Below are positions 22,028 through 33,011 of a stretch of DNA of 64,000 bases, in pieces. A model generated the notes under the pieces. The model was given only the letters and a program-made list of their open reading frames with translations, was not told where the DNA came from and made no database searches. Each line of letters opens with the position of its first letter. Position 1 is the stretch's first letter. The stretch is taken from contig JAVDOI010000074.1 in the NCBI GenBank assembly GCA_032191485.1, positions 650,848 to 714,847 of the forward strand. Direction: 5' to 3'. This stretch comes from Leptoclinus maculatus (taxonomy: Eukaryota; Chordata; Actinopteri; Perciformes; Stichaeidae). Both the position numbers and the translations under genes were made by a program.

Positions 22028-24197
22028 CCTCCTCCTCCTCGTCCTCCTCCTCCTCGCCTCCATCACTCTGAGCAGGGTGGGACAGTGAATGCAGCCCTGC
22101 GGTGGAACAATTAGTCTCTTCAGCGGTGATTCCACGGAGCTCTGCGGAGCCGACATCACTGACTGACCAAACACTGAGACGCCGTTCTTCAATCTCAAAT
22201 CACAGCCTCTTTTCTTGCGTGGTTCTCGGCGGAGGTGGTGTTCTGCCATCGGAGAACAGGTTGTCGTTCGAGGGGCCCCGTGGCCCTGCAGAGTACTCCT
22301 GATGGCACCTCCATGAAGCTGTGAGGACCTCGCGGATCACCTGACAATCTGTACCATACAGTGTATCACACCACAAACCTGCACTTTAGCTAATCAAGAC
22401 ATTTACAGCATCCTCTTGCTGTTGTTGTTTTTTCTTTTCACAGTTTTTAATCTTCGTCAAAAACAAATCTTTTCACTTCAAGTCTGTCTGTTGCTGTAAA
22501 AAAAAAAACAACTGGTGAATGAGATGGTGACCAAAGCTTGTTGCTTTTTTAAATTGCCAACTTGTGAAGTTGTAGAGGTCCAATCAGAGGGGAGAACCAG
22601 CCATGCACAGGTTTTCTAAACGTCCCGCCTCGTATACAGATGCTGGATTTAAAGATCATGTAGCTACGTTACAGCATCGTCGTCCTTTCGTTAACATCTC
22701 TGTCAGAACAGAATTGCACTGTCACCGGTTCAGCTGCAATGCACTCATCAAGTAATGTCAGATGTTACACACACACACAGCTTTGTGACACTAACTGTAG
22801 ACGTTTGCACTCAAACGAGAGGAAGAAAGGAATCGGAGTATCTGTGTGTATGTGGAGCTACATGACTGCTGTACGGTGCACACATCCTGCAGAGGCCACG
22901 CAACGCTACCGTCAGAGTAGCGAGTAGCCGTGTTGGACCTCACAGCGACCTGTTTGGATCCAGCTTGTAAAATAAAAACTAAAATAACAGCAGCTTCTAA
23001 CACTAATCAGCTCCGGGTACTCGCATGGTTTTTGTTCGACCGATTTACTGTTTCTCAAAATCCTGCAACTTTGATTCGGCTCTGTTTTGGGAGGAATCCA
23101 GTCCTGCACGTGATGTTCAGATTATTTGGATTTGAGAGAAATGAGACGAAAGGCCGTCGGGTCACGAGGTCTGCGTGATGCGTCTGCCCTCTGGTGGCTA
23201 CGTGAGGCCGTTGCAGTAGTGGTCCATCTAACGGTGAATCAGTGGTCATGTCCGTTAATGTGACTGGGAATAGAGATTATGATGACTCGGCTTTAATATT
23301 TGAGGATTGAACCAGTATTACCTCTCAGTTCACGTATATCTTTCAAAGCACTTTTATTCAATTTCAACACATGAAAGCTCAAGAGACGGTATTGAAACCT
23401 TTATTATTTTAAAAAGATTGGTTTAGAAATCAAAATAGAGATTAGTGGTTAAATCTACATATAACCATAAACTATCTGAGCTGCTTTGGTAGAATTGTGA
23501 GAAGTCATTATTAAGTATTACAGAACCAAAGGCACAGACGGCTCTACTGGTGCCTTATTCTTTGGTCATCTCTACACAAACAGAAGTATTTGTGGTTGAA
23601 ATAGTTCCTCCTCTAAAGAAAAGCCATACATGTTTTAGACATTTCAAATATATATAAATGACCTCGGATATGTTGCTTTATGGTCTGTGCTACAGCTTTG
23701 AGTCGGTGTTAATAGTTCTGTCACGTTTGATCTTTTCTGTTTTGAGGATTTTTAAAAGAGAGAAACTGAATCAGGGGAAGTTGGATCAGATGTGAATTCC
23801 ACTTTTGGTTTATCAGTTGTTTGAGTTCACTTTAAAAGAGACTGAACTGGTCGCGTCCACGTTCAACGTATTCATAACGATATGAAGTCATTTAATTGAT
23901 GACCAAGGTCTTAATCAACGCCTTAATCGTGTCACGTCAGTGTTTAGGTTTATTGTTGCAATACACTGTAAAAAAACTACTTAATGTACCTGCTGTTCTT
24001 GTAAATACTCACCAAATGTATCATTTTTGCTTTGCATTTTACATAATTTGCTCATTTGATTTCCAAAATTCAATTTTTTTTTTTAAAGGGACTTGAACAT
24101 GTGGCTCCGCCCCTCAATGTGTCATCACTGCTCATGAGATATTTTAATGATTTCAGATTCACACGCCTTTATTATTTCCTCCATCGGTGGAGCGTGA

Positions 24198-24225
24198 TGA
24201 CGTCACTTAAGATGAGATGACATCA
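24198..24225. promoter_or_regulatory. Paired CRE-like sites downstream of pde8b
   Basis: A perfect palindromic cAMP response element TGACGTCA is at 24198-24205, and a one-mismatch copy TGACATCA is at 24218-24225. Starts are 20 bp apart, about two helical turns. The local sequence is more GC- and CpG-rich than its surroundings. Confidence 0.4.
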
Positions 24226-24569
24226 CGTCGCTGAGCGCCTTCGCTCCGAGTCCACCGAGGCACAACCGCGCTGTAACGACAAGCCTTCATCACCGAGTGA
24301 TTCCTGCGTCCTCTCCGACACCGACGGCCGTGGCTGCGTGCCAATCCTGTGTTTTCTATCATTTATAGAACTGAACAATAATTAGAGAGTGTTGTATACG
24401 GGACAAATTATTTTTCAAAGAACAAAAGAAATCATCGGTGTGTAAAAAGATTTCCATCGAGAGCGTTTGAAGAGTTTGCTCTCCGGTGAACGATGTCTTA
24501 TTTTAATGTTTGTCAAATACAGAAATGTACCGTGAGAGACGATTACCGCGCTTCTTGTTCCCTGAGTTC

Positions 24570-24690
24570 AAGGAGTAGTTTGACATTTTGGGATAAACAC
24601 TTATTTTCTTTCTGATTAAAGAATCTCTCATGTCTGTCCAGTAAATATCAGACTACACCCAGGAGACGGAGAGCGAGCTCTGTCCCTATT
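24570..24690. repeat. Dispersed fish repeat fragment
   Basis: agtttgacattttgggata followed by cttattttctttctgatt and ctctcatgtctgtcc matches the 5' part of the element at 38500-38720. Confidence 0.5.
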
Positions 24691-24863
24691 CTAGAAACAT
24701 CTTCCAGCTCTAAAGCTCACCGATTACATCTTTATATATTCTTTGTTTAACCGGAGACGTGGAAACAAGTGAGGGTCGGGCTGCACCAAATCACCCAAAA
24801 TAACAAAATCATCAGTTTGAATAAAGTGATTCATTGTATTAAGTGAGTGTCTTTTTTTTATCA

Positions 24864-24880
24864 AATAAACTTTCTTTATT
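24864..24880. terminator. Facing poly(A) signals of pde8b (+) and wdr41 (-)
   Basis: AATAAA on + occupies 24864-24869 and AATAAA on - occupies 24875-24880, 5 bp apart. The wdr41 stop is 229 bp away at 25109, which makes the minus hexamer its best 3' end. The two genes are convergent, so their transcript ends may overlap. Confidence 0.55.
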
Positions 24881-25108
24881 GAACATAACTTGTCAGTGTT
24901 GCCTCTCTTTGTGTGCAGAAACAGTAACAGTTGTTTTTATGTGAGGTATTTACAGATTTATTTATTCTTTCATTTAAGTTAAATACTTTCGGTCATAAGG
25001 CAAACAACACACATGACATTATTATTAAAAGCACACAAACAAACAATCATTACAGTAAACGAAACATCACCCGACAGCTCCACGTCTGCTTGTTTAAAGG
25101 GTTAAAGG

Positions 25109-25249
25109 TCAGAGTCCTCCGTTCTCCTCCAGTTTGTGGAACAGAGCCAGGCTGCGGAGGTGTGACTGCCTCTCTCCGTTCTTCCACAGAATCAGCAGGT
25201 GGTCCGTGGAGCAGGTGACCAAACCGTTCTCCCTAAAGCTCACGAACAT
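25109..25249 (-). CDS. wdr41: wdr41 coding exon 13 (terminal)
   Basis: 141 nt after cttgtgtcag, encoding MFVSFRENGLVTCSTDHLL, ILWKNGERQSHLRSLALFHK and LEENGGL, with TGA at 25111-25109. The tail is slightly shorter than in mammals as I recall it. Confidence 0.93.
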   Translation of the reverse strand: MFVSFRENGLVTCSTDHLLILWKNGERQSHLRSLALFHKLEENGGL

Positions 25250-28200
25250 CTGACACAAGCGACAGAACAGGAAATTGGATCGTTAAAGCGCCGACGTGAC
25301 AGCATTTTGAAGTGGAACATGAGATTAGACTTCATGAATCATACCTGGACTGCCCCCGAGTGGCCAATCAGATCACCCGTCAGCTCCAGCGTCCGGATGT
25401 TTGGGACGTCCGTGACCTTCTTTGACGGAACACCGGCCTGTTTGTTTGACCGGCCGAAAGACCACATTCCAAAGAACCCTGATGTGATGGACGGAGAGGA
25501 AGTCATATGATCTGGTGCTTAATGTGTTGACCTATATGGTTACTGCATAAACTAAATGATACATGTTTCTGCACCACCTCCTGAGGGAGATATCTGTCTC
25601 TTTAGCTGCTAATTCCTCCACTATGTTCACCTGACAGTCTGCTACTGAGAAGGTAAAGTACAGTTTAATGTTGTTTAAGCCCAACGCTTCCATATGAGCA
25701 GTGAGAGGGAACCAAAACAGTAAAGCTGTGGGCTGGACAGCTGAACAATGAGTTGAAACCCGAACAGTGGGGAACTACATTAAAATAAATCCATAACCAA
25801 GCTTCCACAATGCCACAATTATGGGAAATACACAAAGCTTCCTGACCACAGGAGATGCAAGTCATCGATTCCTGGAGACACAACAAACAAACGATGGATA
25901 AATGATTAGCAAGTGAGCCAAGATCTATTCAGAGTCACTCCAGCTCTACACCGACTGCAGAGAGCGAGACCATCAAAGACAGCCTGACCTCACAGACACG
26001 CACTCGGCTTCAGACCACTTTAGTAGAAAACACAGCCTCTCTGAGTGCTGGTGCAGTACTCTCTCCTTTGATATACACAATACCACATCTGGACTGCATC
26101 CCTGCACCCAAACATCAAGACAATCACACAAGAGTTGAGTGCAGGCAATGTTCTGTCAGTCTTTGAACTTTCTGATTCATACTTATGTTTCTTAAGGTGG
26201 CAAATCCACAGGAGGAGATGGGACGATGGCCTACTTCTTCTGCAAATGTGAACTACTTACCATCTCATCAGCAGTGTTACATGTTAGTGTGTGTGTCCTG
26301 TTGTGTGTGTGTGTCACCTGGAGAGGCTGGTTCACCAGGTAAAGGCAGGTCTTGGATCTCCCACATCCTCACACTGCCGTCCTCAGAGCAGGACATCAGC
26401 TCGCTGAAACAGAGACAATCTGATTACAAGAGGGCAGCTCTACGTACAGGTGGGAGGACAGCTCTACGTACAGGTGAGAGGGCAGCTCTACGTACAGGTG
26501 AGAGGGCAGCTCTACGTACAGGTGAGAGGGCAGCTCTACGTACAGCTGGGAGGGCAGCTCTACGTACAGGTGAGAGGGCAGCTCTACGTACAGCTGGGAG
26601 GGCAGCTCTACGTACAGGTGAGAGGGCAGCTCTACGTACAGCTGGGAGGGCAGCTCTACGTACAGGTGAGAGGACAGCTCTACGTACAGGTGAGAGGACA
26701 GCTCTACGTACAGGTGAGAGGACAGCTCTACGTACAGGTGGGAGGACAGCTCTACGTACAGGTGAGAGGGCAGCTCTACGTACAGCTGGGAGGGCAGCTC
26801 TACGTACAGGTGAGAGGGCAGCTCTACGTACAGGTGAGAGGGCAGCTCTACGTACAGGTGGGAGGGCAGCTCTACGTACAGGTGAGAGGGCAGCTCTACG
26901 TACAGCTGGGAGGGCAGCTCTACGTACAGGTGAGAGGGCAGCTCTACGTACAGGTGAGAGGGCAGCTCTACGTACAGGTGGGAGGACAGCTCTACGTACA
27001 GGTGAGAGGGCAGCTCTACGTACAGGTGGGAGGGCAGCTCTACGTACAGGTGAGAGGGCAGCTCTACGTACAGGTGGGAGGACAGCTCTACGTACAGGTG
27101 AGAGGACAGCTCTACGTACAGGTGAGAGGACAGCTCTACGTACAGGTGAGAGGACAGCTCTACGTACAGGTGGGAGGACAGCTCTACGTACAGCTGGGAG
27201 GGCAGCTCTACGTACAGGTGAGAGGACAGCTCTACGTACAGGTGAGAGGACAGCTCTACGTACAGGTGGGAGGACAGCTCTACGTACAGGTGGGAGGACA
27301 GCTCTACGTACAGGTGAGAGGGCAGCTCTACGTACAGGTGGGAGGGCAGCTCTACGTACAGGTGAGAGGGCAGCTCTACGTACAGGTGGGAGGACAGCTC
27401 TACGTACAGGTGAGAGGACAGCTCTACGTACAGGTGGGAGGGCAGCTCTACGTACAGCTGGGAGGGCAGCTCTACGTACAGGTGAGAGGACAGCTCTACG
27501 TACAGGTGGGAGGACAGCTCTACGTACAGGTGGGAGGGCAGCTCTACGTACAGGTGAGAGGGCAGCTCTACGTACAGGTGAGAGGACAGCTCTACGTACA
27601 GGTGGGAGGGCAGCTCTACGTACAGGTGAGAGGACAGCTCTACGTACAGGTGAGAGGACAGCTCTACGTACAGGTGAGAGGGCAGCTCTACGTACAGGTG
27701 GGAGGGCAGCTCTACGTACAGGTGAGAGGGCAGCTCTACGTACAGGTGAGAGGATAGCTCTACGTACAGGTGGGAGGGCAGCTCTACGTACAGGTGAGAG
27801 GGCAGCTCTACGTACAGGTGAGAGGACAGCTCTACGTACAGGTGAGAGGGCAGCTCTACGTACAGGTGGGAGGGCAGCTCTACGTACAGGTGAGAGGGCA
27901 GCTCTACGTACAGGTGAGAGGACAGCTCTACGTACAGGTGAGAGGGCAGCTCTACGTACAGGTGAGAGGACAGCTCTACGTACAGGTGAGAGGACAGCTC
28001 TACGTACAGGTGGGAGGGCTTTGTCAATGACATGTAAACATTTCTAAAGCCCGTATATTATATATATTACAAGTCTCTTGGACTATTTGGTAGAGTAGAC
28101 CCAGTCTGTAATGTTTTGATGTCTTCAGTTGCATTACTTTTCCACTAGGTGGAGCTACAGCTCTGTAGCTCTTTGTTTTGCCTTTTTTTGTATTTTTAAA

Positions 28201-31200
28201 CATTAATATTTTCAAAGGATTTCTCCCAAAAAATGTTACTAATAAATATGAATCAATTACTAACTGCTTATTCTTCTTATTCATCAAATATTCATCTAAA
28301 GAGAAGGTTAACTATCTGTGAATCATACCCTGTAGTATTCTGTTAGGACAGGAACCTCACCTGTCAGATAACAGCATGGTGTGTAAGACATTAGAGTCAT
28401 GGGCAACCTTCCTGTAGGCCACCACCGTCTTGGTCAGAATGCTGTACACATACAGGCCGCTGCCCACAGCTGCAAGGATGTGCTGCAAAAAACACAAACA
28501 TTACGTTTCGTTATGGATCAAAATAACAAAAACAGTTTTGAATGACACACGACATCCGCTCATGCCGTCTTCCTCACCCTTCCGTTGGTGGTCAGATGCT
28601 GAATTGACATCTCGCTGGGTTTGGGAGCAGCCAGTCGTATTTCGGCCTGAGTGCAGGCTTGTGACTCCTCCCACAGGATGTGCTCGTAGCCCAGGATGTT
28701 CCAATCAATCGCATCCCATAAGATCAACTCGCCCGCATGGGAGCCGCTGGCGAAGAGCCCGTCTGAGGAAGACGTGGAACTTAAGTCATGTTAAGGGACA
28801 TGCAGTTTCTCAGTATCTCAAAAACTGAATGCAGTTTTGCTCTTTGATTATCATCGATGAATCAGAGTTTCCTGACAGACTGACCATTGACGTTGATAAG
28901 AGCTCGAATCCTGTCCTGGTGGTCGGACAGACGGCGGATCTCAGCCACCGACATGGAGGAATCAGTGGAGACCGTCAGCCTGTAGATCACTGCAGAACAA
29001 ATAATGGTCAACGTTCTTTAAAGCTGCTCTGTGGAATCATCGTTAGCGCTGACACCGGTGGCCGTTAAGTGAACTGCAGTTAGCCTCCTGCTGTCGACGC
29101 TAGTGAGCATCCTGAGCACCGGCCAAAACAGTGACATGACATTACAATCATATATCCTATTTAAAAAATGCTCCCATCTGTAATGTTCCTATATTATATT
29201 TGGAGCTTTGGCTCCAGGATACTAACTAGCTTGCCTCAGATAGCCTTTTGTTAGTGATAACTTAGCGAGCAATATTTAAAAAACAATAATAAAAAAAAAC
29301 CTGAAGGAGCATCTTGCATGCAGACAAAAAAAACGTGTGATTAATACGTAAATTGCTACATATTATACCTTTAAAGCCACGTCGTTCTCATCTTATTGCA
29401 CATATTGAGCATCAATCCCGGCTCTTACCGATCTCTTTATCCACAGCAGCTGCTATGCAGTTCTTGGGCAGCTCTATCAAAGCAGTTATTCCTGCAAAAA
29501 TGCCCAAAAACAGAGTGACAACATCAATCAGTTTGTGTGCAAACTGGGTGTGAGATTAGTTGGTGCAACAATCGGCACACGAGAGGTTTATTGTGACAGT
29601 TGTTTCTGCTCACCGGTGTCGCTGTGGTTCTGTGTTTGACACTGCAGCTGAAAGTCTTTGTTCCACACACACAGCTCTTCACCGCCGGACACCCACACAC
29701 ACAGCCGCTCCAGCACCAGCAAACACTGAGGGAGTAGAACACACACACACACACACACACACTCAATATCAGCGAAGAAAATAAACCAAATACAATTAGC
29801 CTTAGGATGCTGTAATTAACCTTAATGTGAGATCAAGAGGAGGCAATTACCATTTTTATCTTAAATCATAACTGGCAGAACAACCTTTGTGTCAAACATT
29901 TTAATTAGTATATTACACATCATGCCAATACAAACTTGTGAAGGACCAAGCCGCACTGTATATGTTCTATATATGCATGGTCCATTCGTGCAGATATAAC
30001 CTTCAAAACTACTTTCAATATTTGATCTTTTTGCTCGCATGATGCATTTCAGACACGTTCTTGTCAGGGAACATTACGCAATACAGAAACTGCACAAAGC
30101 AGAAGTGTCGACAAAAGCAAAAAGAAAAGGAAAACAGTTTCTCAACAAACACAATTACCTTTACAGAGGACTGAAGGTCTGAAATGGTCTGAACCCTGTT
30201 GCCTGTATCAGGGTCCCACAGCTGACGGGTCAGGTTAAGGAAACTCAAACACAACAGTAACACGTGAATGATTTCAGTGTGTGTTTAAATGGAGCGGTGT
30301 TCGCTCCGTCTTTGGGTCTGAGGATACACTGAGACTTCGGTCTGACGAGGCTGTGATGAGCGAGGTGTGCGATGTGGCTCCATTATTACAGGTGAAGGTG
30401 GTTATGGCTGTTATTTGCTGGGAGTGGCCCCTCAGCTCCTGCAGCCTCTCCCCGGTCTAACAGTCAGAAAGAGAAGAAAGAAAAAGGCACTTAGCACCGC
30501 AGTGTTGTGTACAATTTCACAATGCACTGTTTTAATCGACTTGCAGCATGTTACCTCAACATTCCACACCAACACAAGGCCGTCATCGCCTGCTGAGGCA
30601 CATCTGGAAAACATAAGATGAGTTGTTTTTCTCGCGAGTGAGACTCGTACGTGACAGAAATACTTCAGTGCACTTGGCAGGCCTCATGTTACACGCAGTC
30701 AAACACACAGAGTTATTCTCCGTCTGTGTGAGGAATCATTTCCCGCAAGTCCATCTCCTCCAGAGAAATCTTAACAAAACATCTGTCCTGGGGCTTTCCA
30801 CTCTCACTTGCCCTCTGACCCTCCACCATCCACACTACCCGTTCCCAAAATCAACAGACAGGATGACCGGATAAAAAAAAAAAAGAGCGAGAGATAAAAC
30901 GAGACGAGAGGAACTGGGGAGGATACATTTTCGGACTTCAAAAGCAATCTGGAGAGAATTTTCTGCCCTTTGCCCCCGACTGTGGACCTGTGTGCGGAGA
31001 GGACGAGACCCAGAGGACGGGGTTATTACTGGAGGAGACCAGGCGTGAAGCAACCCCCACCTCCTGACTCTCTCTCACACACACACACACACACACTTAG
31101 TTCTGTTATAAATCCCAATCTGACCACTTATGCAGAACCACTCTACCATGCCAGTGTGCAGCATGCTTCCACAAAGCAGAGCAGGGAAGAGAGCAGGTGC

Positions 31201-33011
31201 AAAACCTTTATACGTGTGCGTGCATGTGTGCATGGACAGCATTAAAAGGCTTTGGTTGTACTGTACTGTGCACACACAATCACATAGTGGTGATGATTGG
31301 GCTCTTGTCATGCTCTGTAAGTTTTCTGTAGGTGAGGATCTCCTGTCAATCACAGAGGGATAGAGGCCAGCCAAGGGTAGAGAGGAGAGGAGTTAGAAAG
31401 AGGGGGGGGGGGGAGGTCTGCTTACCTGAAGTCATCAATCTGCACCAGAAATCGAACAATGTCAAAATGTCCTTTCAGCACCTGCAGCTCAGTGAACCAG
31501 TTTTTGGGCTGTTCCTCTCCGATGCACAACACGGAGCTTTTCTGCAGACATAAGAGGGAAAGTAGTGAGACAAACAAGCTGAGGTGCAGAGGTTGACAGT
31601 GGACTCTGAGAGGAGCAGGCTGTGGTGGAAAGTACATTTACTCAAGGGACTTGTTCTTTATTTAAGTATTTCCATTTTCTGCCATTTTATACTCGTACTC
31701 CACTAGATTTCAGAGGGAAATATTGTACTTTTGACTGTACTTCACTTACATGAGAGCATGAAACAATATAAGCTTATTCAATTCATACGTGCTTCAGACG
31801 TCTATGAGGTTTTAACAGTTTCACCGACGAGTCATTTCCCCTCTAAACTTCTCAAATTATGGTTTTTTGGAGGTCCAGAGAGGTATATTATCCAATATTT
31901 CACACAAAGAAACTAAGATTAAAGAAAAGTCAGAGGAATTATTAGCAATTTGTGTAGCAGAACTCTCTTTTGTATAACAATATTAATCATCTCACGACCC
32001 CTCAGATTTAGCTTGTATATAAAGATTGGCTCAACCTGACTACAAACAACAAACACGATTAACTAAGTTCACTAAATCAGCGGACAATAATCATGAAAAA
32101 AGAGACACAATGACAATTTCTTTTAAAAATGTTCAGAATAAAACGAGCTCTTGATAAGAAGTACTTTGGCATCCCAGACCAGAGTACTTGTGTTGTTGTA
32201 CAAGTACTTTTACAAAAGGAAAATGGAGACGATAAACCTGCCTGATATGAGAATTTACATCAGAAATACTGAAAGTTGCTGAAAGATAAAAGGAGGTTGT
32301 TACGTGCCGTGTTAAATAGGTAAATATATTTATGCATAAACATATTAATCTGATGATAATTCATATGAAAGAAAGTAATGTTGGGCCTCTTTTGAGTTTG
32401 ACAGACTGTGTGAAGACATTTCACTTTATTTATACCACAATTTATCATTACAATTAAAAGTACTGCATAAGTACAATCTGCAAAGTTTCATTTAAGTATC
32501 AAAGTACTCACTATGCAACATTGTTACCAGCATTGTAACATTGTAGCGAGCTGCAGTAAAGCTACTTTTACAAACGTCATAATAATGTTGTTGGTTTTAT
32601 TCACTTTATAACAATATCTAGTGTTTAATATGCTCCATCTGCTGACTTACTACAGAGCACATACATGTAGAGTAAATAGTAACGTAGTGTAGCAGGGTTG
32701 AATAATAAAGTAACATCAAATTGAAATACTCGAGTAAAGTAACGTTACTTGAGTGAATGTACTTAGTTACTTTCCACCACCTGTCGCCGATCTTACGAAG
32801 CTTTTCTTGCAGTAATACTTAACGCTTTTTGAGACATGCCCAACCAATATTACAACACATAGAACAGAGATAAATAATGGAATAATATAATATAAACAAG
32901 ACACGTGATCAAACAGCTAGCATACATTAGCTTTGGGTAACGTTAGCCGCCGTTACATCTTACCTCCACTGAACCCTGAGCTTCTCGACCACCTAGAATC
33001 CACCGAAGCAT
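25109..33011 (-). CDS. wdr41: wdr41, WD repeat protein 41 (13 coding exons, complete)
   Basis: Wdr41 is the beta-propeller subunit of the C9orf72-Smcr8 complex, which it helps bring to lysosomes under amino-acid limitation. Thirteen exons with GT-AG borders join to exactly 1353 nt (450 aa plus TGA); the human protein is about 459 aa as I recall. The start MLRWILGGREAQGSVE matches the family. WD-type blocks are evident: ELQVLKGHFDIVRFL, ASAGDDGLVLVWN, ELRGHSQQITAI, SLITASSDRSLSLWD, WVSGGEELCVWN, LFASGSHAGELILWD, LMSCSEDGSVRMWE and LVTCSTDHLLILWKNGER. It ends at EENGG-Leu, a few residues shorter than the mammalian tail. Its largest feature is a 1.6-kb minisatellite in the intron before exon 11. 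It converges with pde8b. Confidence 0.97.
25345..25478 (-). CDS. wdr41: wdr41 coding exon 12
   Basis: 134 nt between atcacatcag and gtatga, encoding FFGMWSFGRSNKQAGVPSK and ending ELTGDLIGHSGAVQ. The FFxMWxFGR motif is diagnostic for WDR41. Confidence 0.94.
25479..26317 (-). other. wdr41 intron 11
   Basis: 840 bp between coding exons 12 and 11. No repeat array or other coding feature recognised. Confidence 0.5.
26318..26403 (-). CDS. wdr41: wdr41 coding exon 11
   Basis: 86 nt between ctgtttcag and gtgaca, encoding ELMSCSEDGSVRMWEIQDLP and LPGEPASP. Its acceptor lies only about 27 bp from the end of the 24-bp minisatellite. Confidence 0.94.
26431..28019. repeat. 24-bp minisatellite, about 66 copies, in wdr41 intron 10
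   Basis: Unit gcagctctacgtacagg then tgagagg, 24 bp, with substitutions at three sites only (g/a before cagctc, g/c after taca, a/g in tgagag). A multiple of three with no stops, so one frame reads as Ala-Ala-Leu-Arg-Thr-Gly-Glu-Arg repeats, another as Gly-Gln-Leu-Tyr-Val-Gln-Val-Arg, and the minus strand as Ser-His-Leu-Tyr-Val-Glu-Leu. It lies wholly inside an intron, so these are not proteins of wdr41. Confidence 0.97.
28361..28482 (-). CDS. wdr41: wdr41 coding exon 10
   Basis: 122 nt between tttttgcag and gtgagg, encoding HILAAVGSGLYVYSILTKT, VVAYRKVAHDSNVLH and TMLLSD. Upstream partner of the minisatellite-bearing intron. Confidence 0.94.
28578..28762 (-). CDS. wdr41: wdr41 coding exon 9
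   Basis: 185 nt between cttcctcag and gtgagg, encoding GLFASGSHAGELILWDAIDW, NILGYEHILWEESQACTQAE and a tail ending HLTTNGR. Confidence 0.94.
28885..28989 (-). CDS. wdr41: wdr41 coding exon 8
   Basis: 105 nt between gttctgcag and gtcagt, encoding IYRLTVSTDSSMSVAEIRR then LSDHQDRIRALINVN. Fits the DHQDNI-LINVN segment of the family. Confidence 0.92.
29429..29491 (-). CDS. wdr41: wdr41 coding exon 7
   Basis: 63 nt between tttttgcag and gtaaga, encoding ITALIELPKNCIAAAVDKE and I. The ELPKNC motif is characteristic. Confidence 0.93.
29614..29725 (-). CDS. wdr41: wdr41 coding exon 6
   Basis: 112 nt between ctccctcag and gtgagc, encoding CLLVLERLCVWVSGGEELCV then WNKDFQLQCQTQNHSDT. The SGG-LCVWN motif aligns with the family. 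Confidence 0.94.
29726..30158 (-). other. wdr41 intron 5
   Basis: 433 bp with a short (CA)n tract at 29739-29762. Nothing else recognisable. Confidence 0.5.
30159..30221 (-). CDS. wdr41: wdr41 coding exon 5
   Basis: 63 nt between cccgtcag and gtaatt, encoding LWDPDTGNRVQTISDLQSS and VK. Phase 0 at both ends. Confidence 0.93.
30328..30456 (-). CDS. wdr41: wdr41 coding exon 4
   Basis: 129 nt between actgttag and gtatcc, encoding TGERLQELRGHSQQITAI then TTFTCNNGATSHTSL and ITASSDRSLS. The donor is weak after GTA, but the frame and protein alignment support it. Confidence 0.88.
30555..30603 (-). CDS. wdr41: wdr41 coding exon 3
   Basis: 49 nt between ttttccag and gtaac. It completes a split Arg codon and encodes CASAGDDGLVLVWNVE, a classic WD strand. 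Confidence 0.95.
30604..31425 (-). other. wdr41 intron 2
   Basis: About 820 bp with a (CA)n run at 31076-31097 and a G-run at 31403-31413. Small open frames only. Confidence 0.5.
31426..31541 (-). CDS. wdr41: wdr41 coding exon 2
   Basis: 116 nt between tgtctgcag and gtaag, encoding KSSVLCIGEEQPKNWFTEL then QVLKGHFDIVRFLVQIDDF. This opens the first propeller blade. Confidence 0.94.
31622..32785. mobile_element. Nonautonomous element with inverted ends in wdr41 intron 1
   Basis: The left end reads ggtggaaagtacatttact and the right end, reverse complemented, reads ggtggaaagtaactaagta continuing cattcactcaag. The ends match apart from an 8-bp gap. The 1.15-kb interior is AT-rich with no transposase frame. 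The ends resemble a common fish repeat; target duplications were not seen. Fragments with similar wording lie near 40890-41290 and 49840-49920. Confidence 0.5.

Larger units (their letters stand above)
22028..24889 (+). other. pde8b 3' UTR and downstream sequence
   Basis: No exon of another gene is seen between the pde8b stop and the wdr41 stop. AATAAA hexamers on + lie near 22972, at 24820-24825 and at 24864-24869. The last is followed by a GT-rich stretch at 24890-24920, as expected downstream of a cleavage site. The 3' UTR could therefore be short (about 950 nt) or about 2.85 kb. Open frames here are short and unsupported. Confidence 0.5.

Noticed and set aside
22028..25108. Extra gene between pde8b and wdr41
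   Set aside because: Only frames under 100 codons, none similar to a known protein or bounded by credible splice sites; 3' UTR sequence explains the region.
26185..28047. 620-codon frame of Ala-Leu-Arg-Thr-Gly repeats and 545-codon antisense frame
   Set aside because: They are the 24-bp minisatellite inside wdr41 intron 10, with only chance flanking codons.
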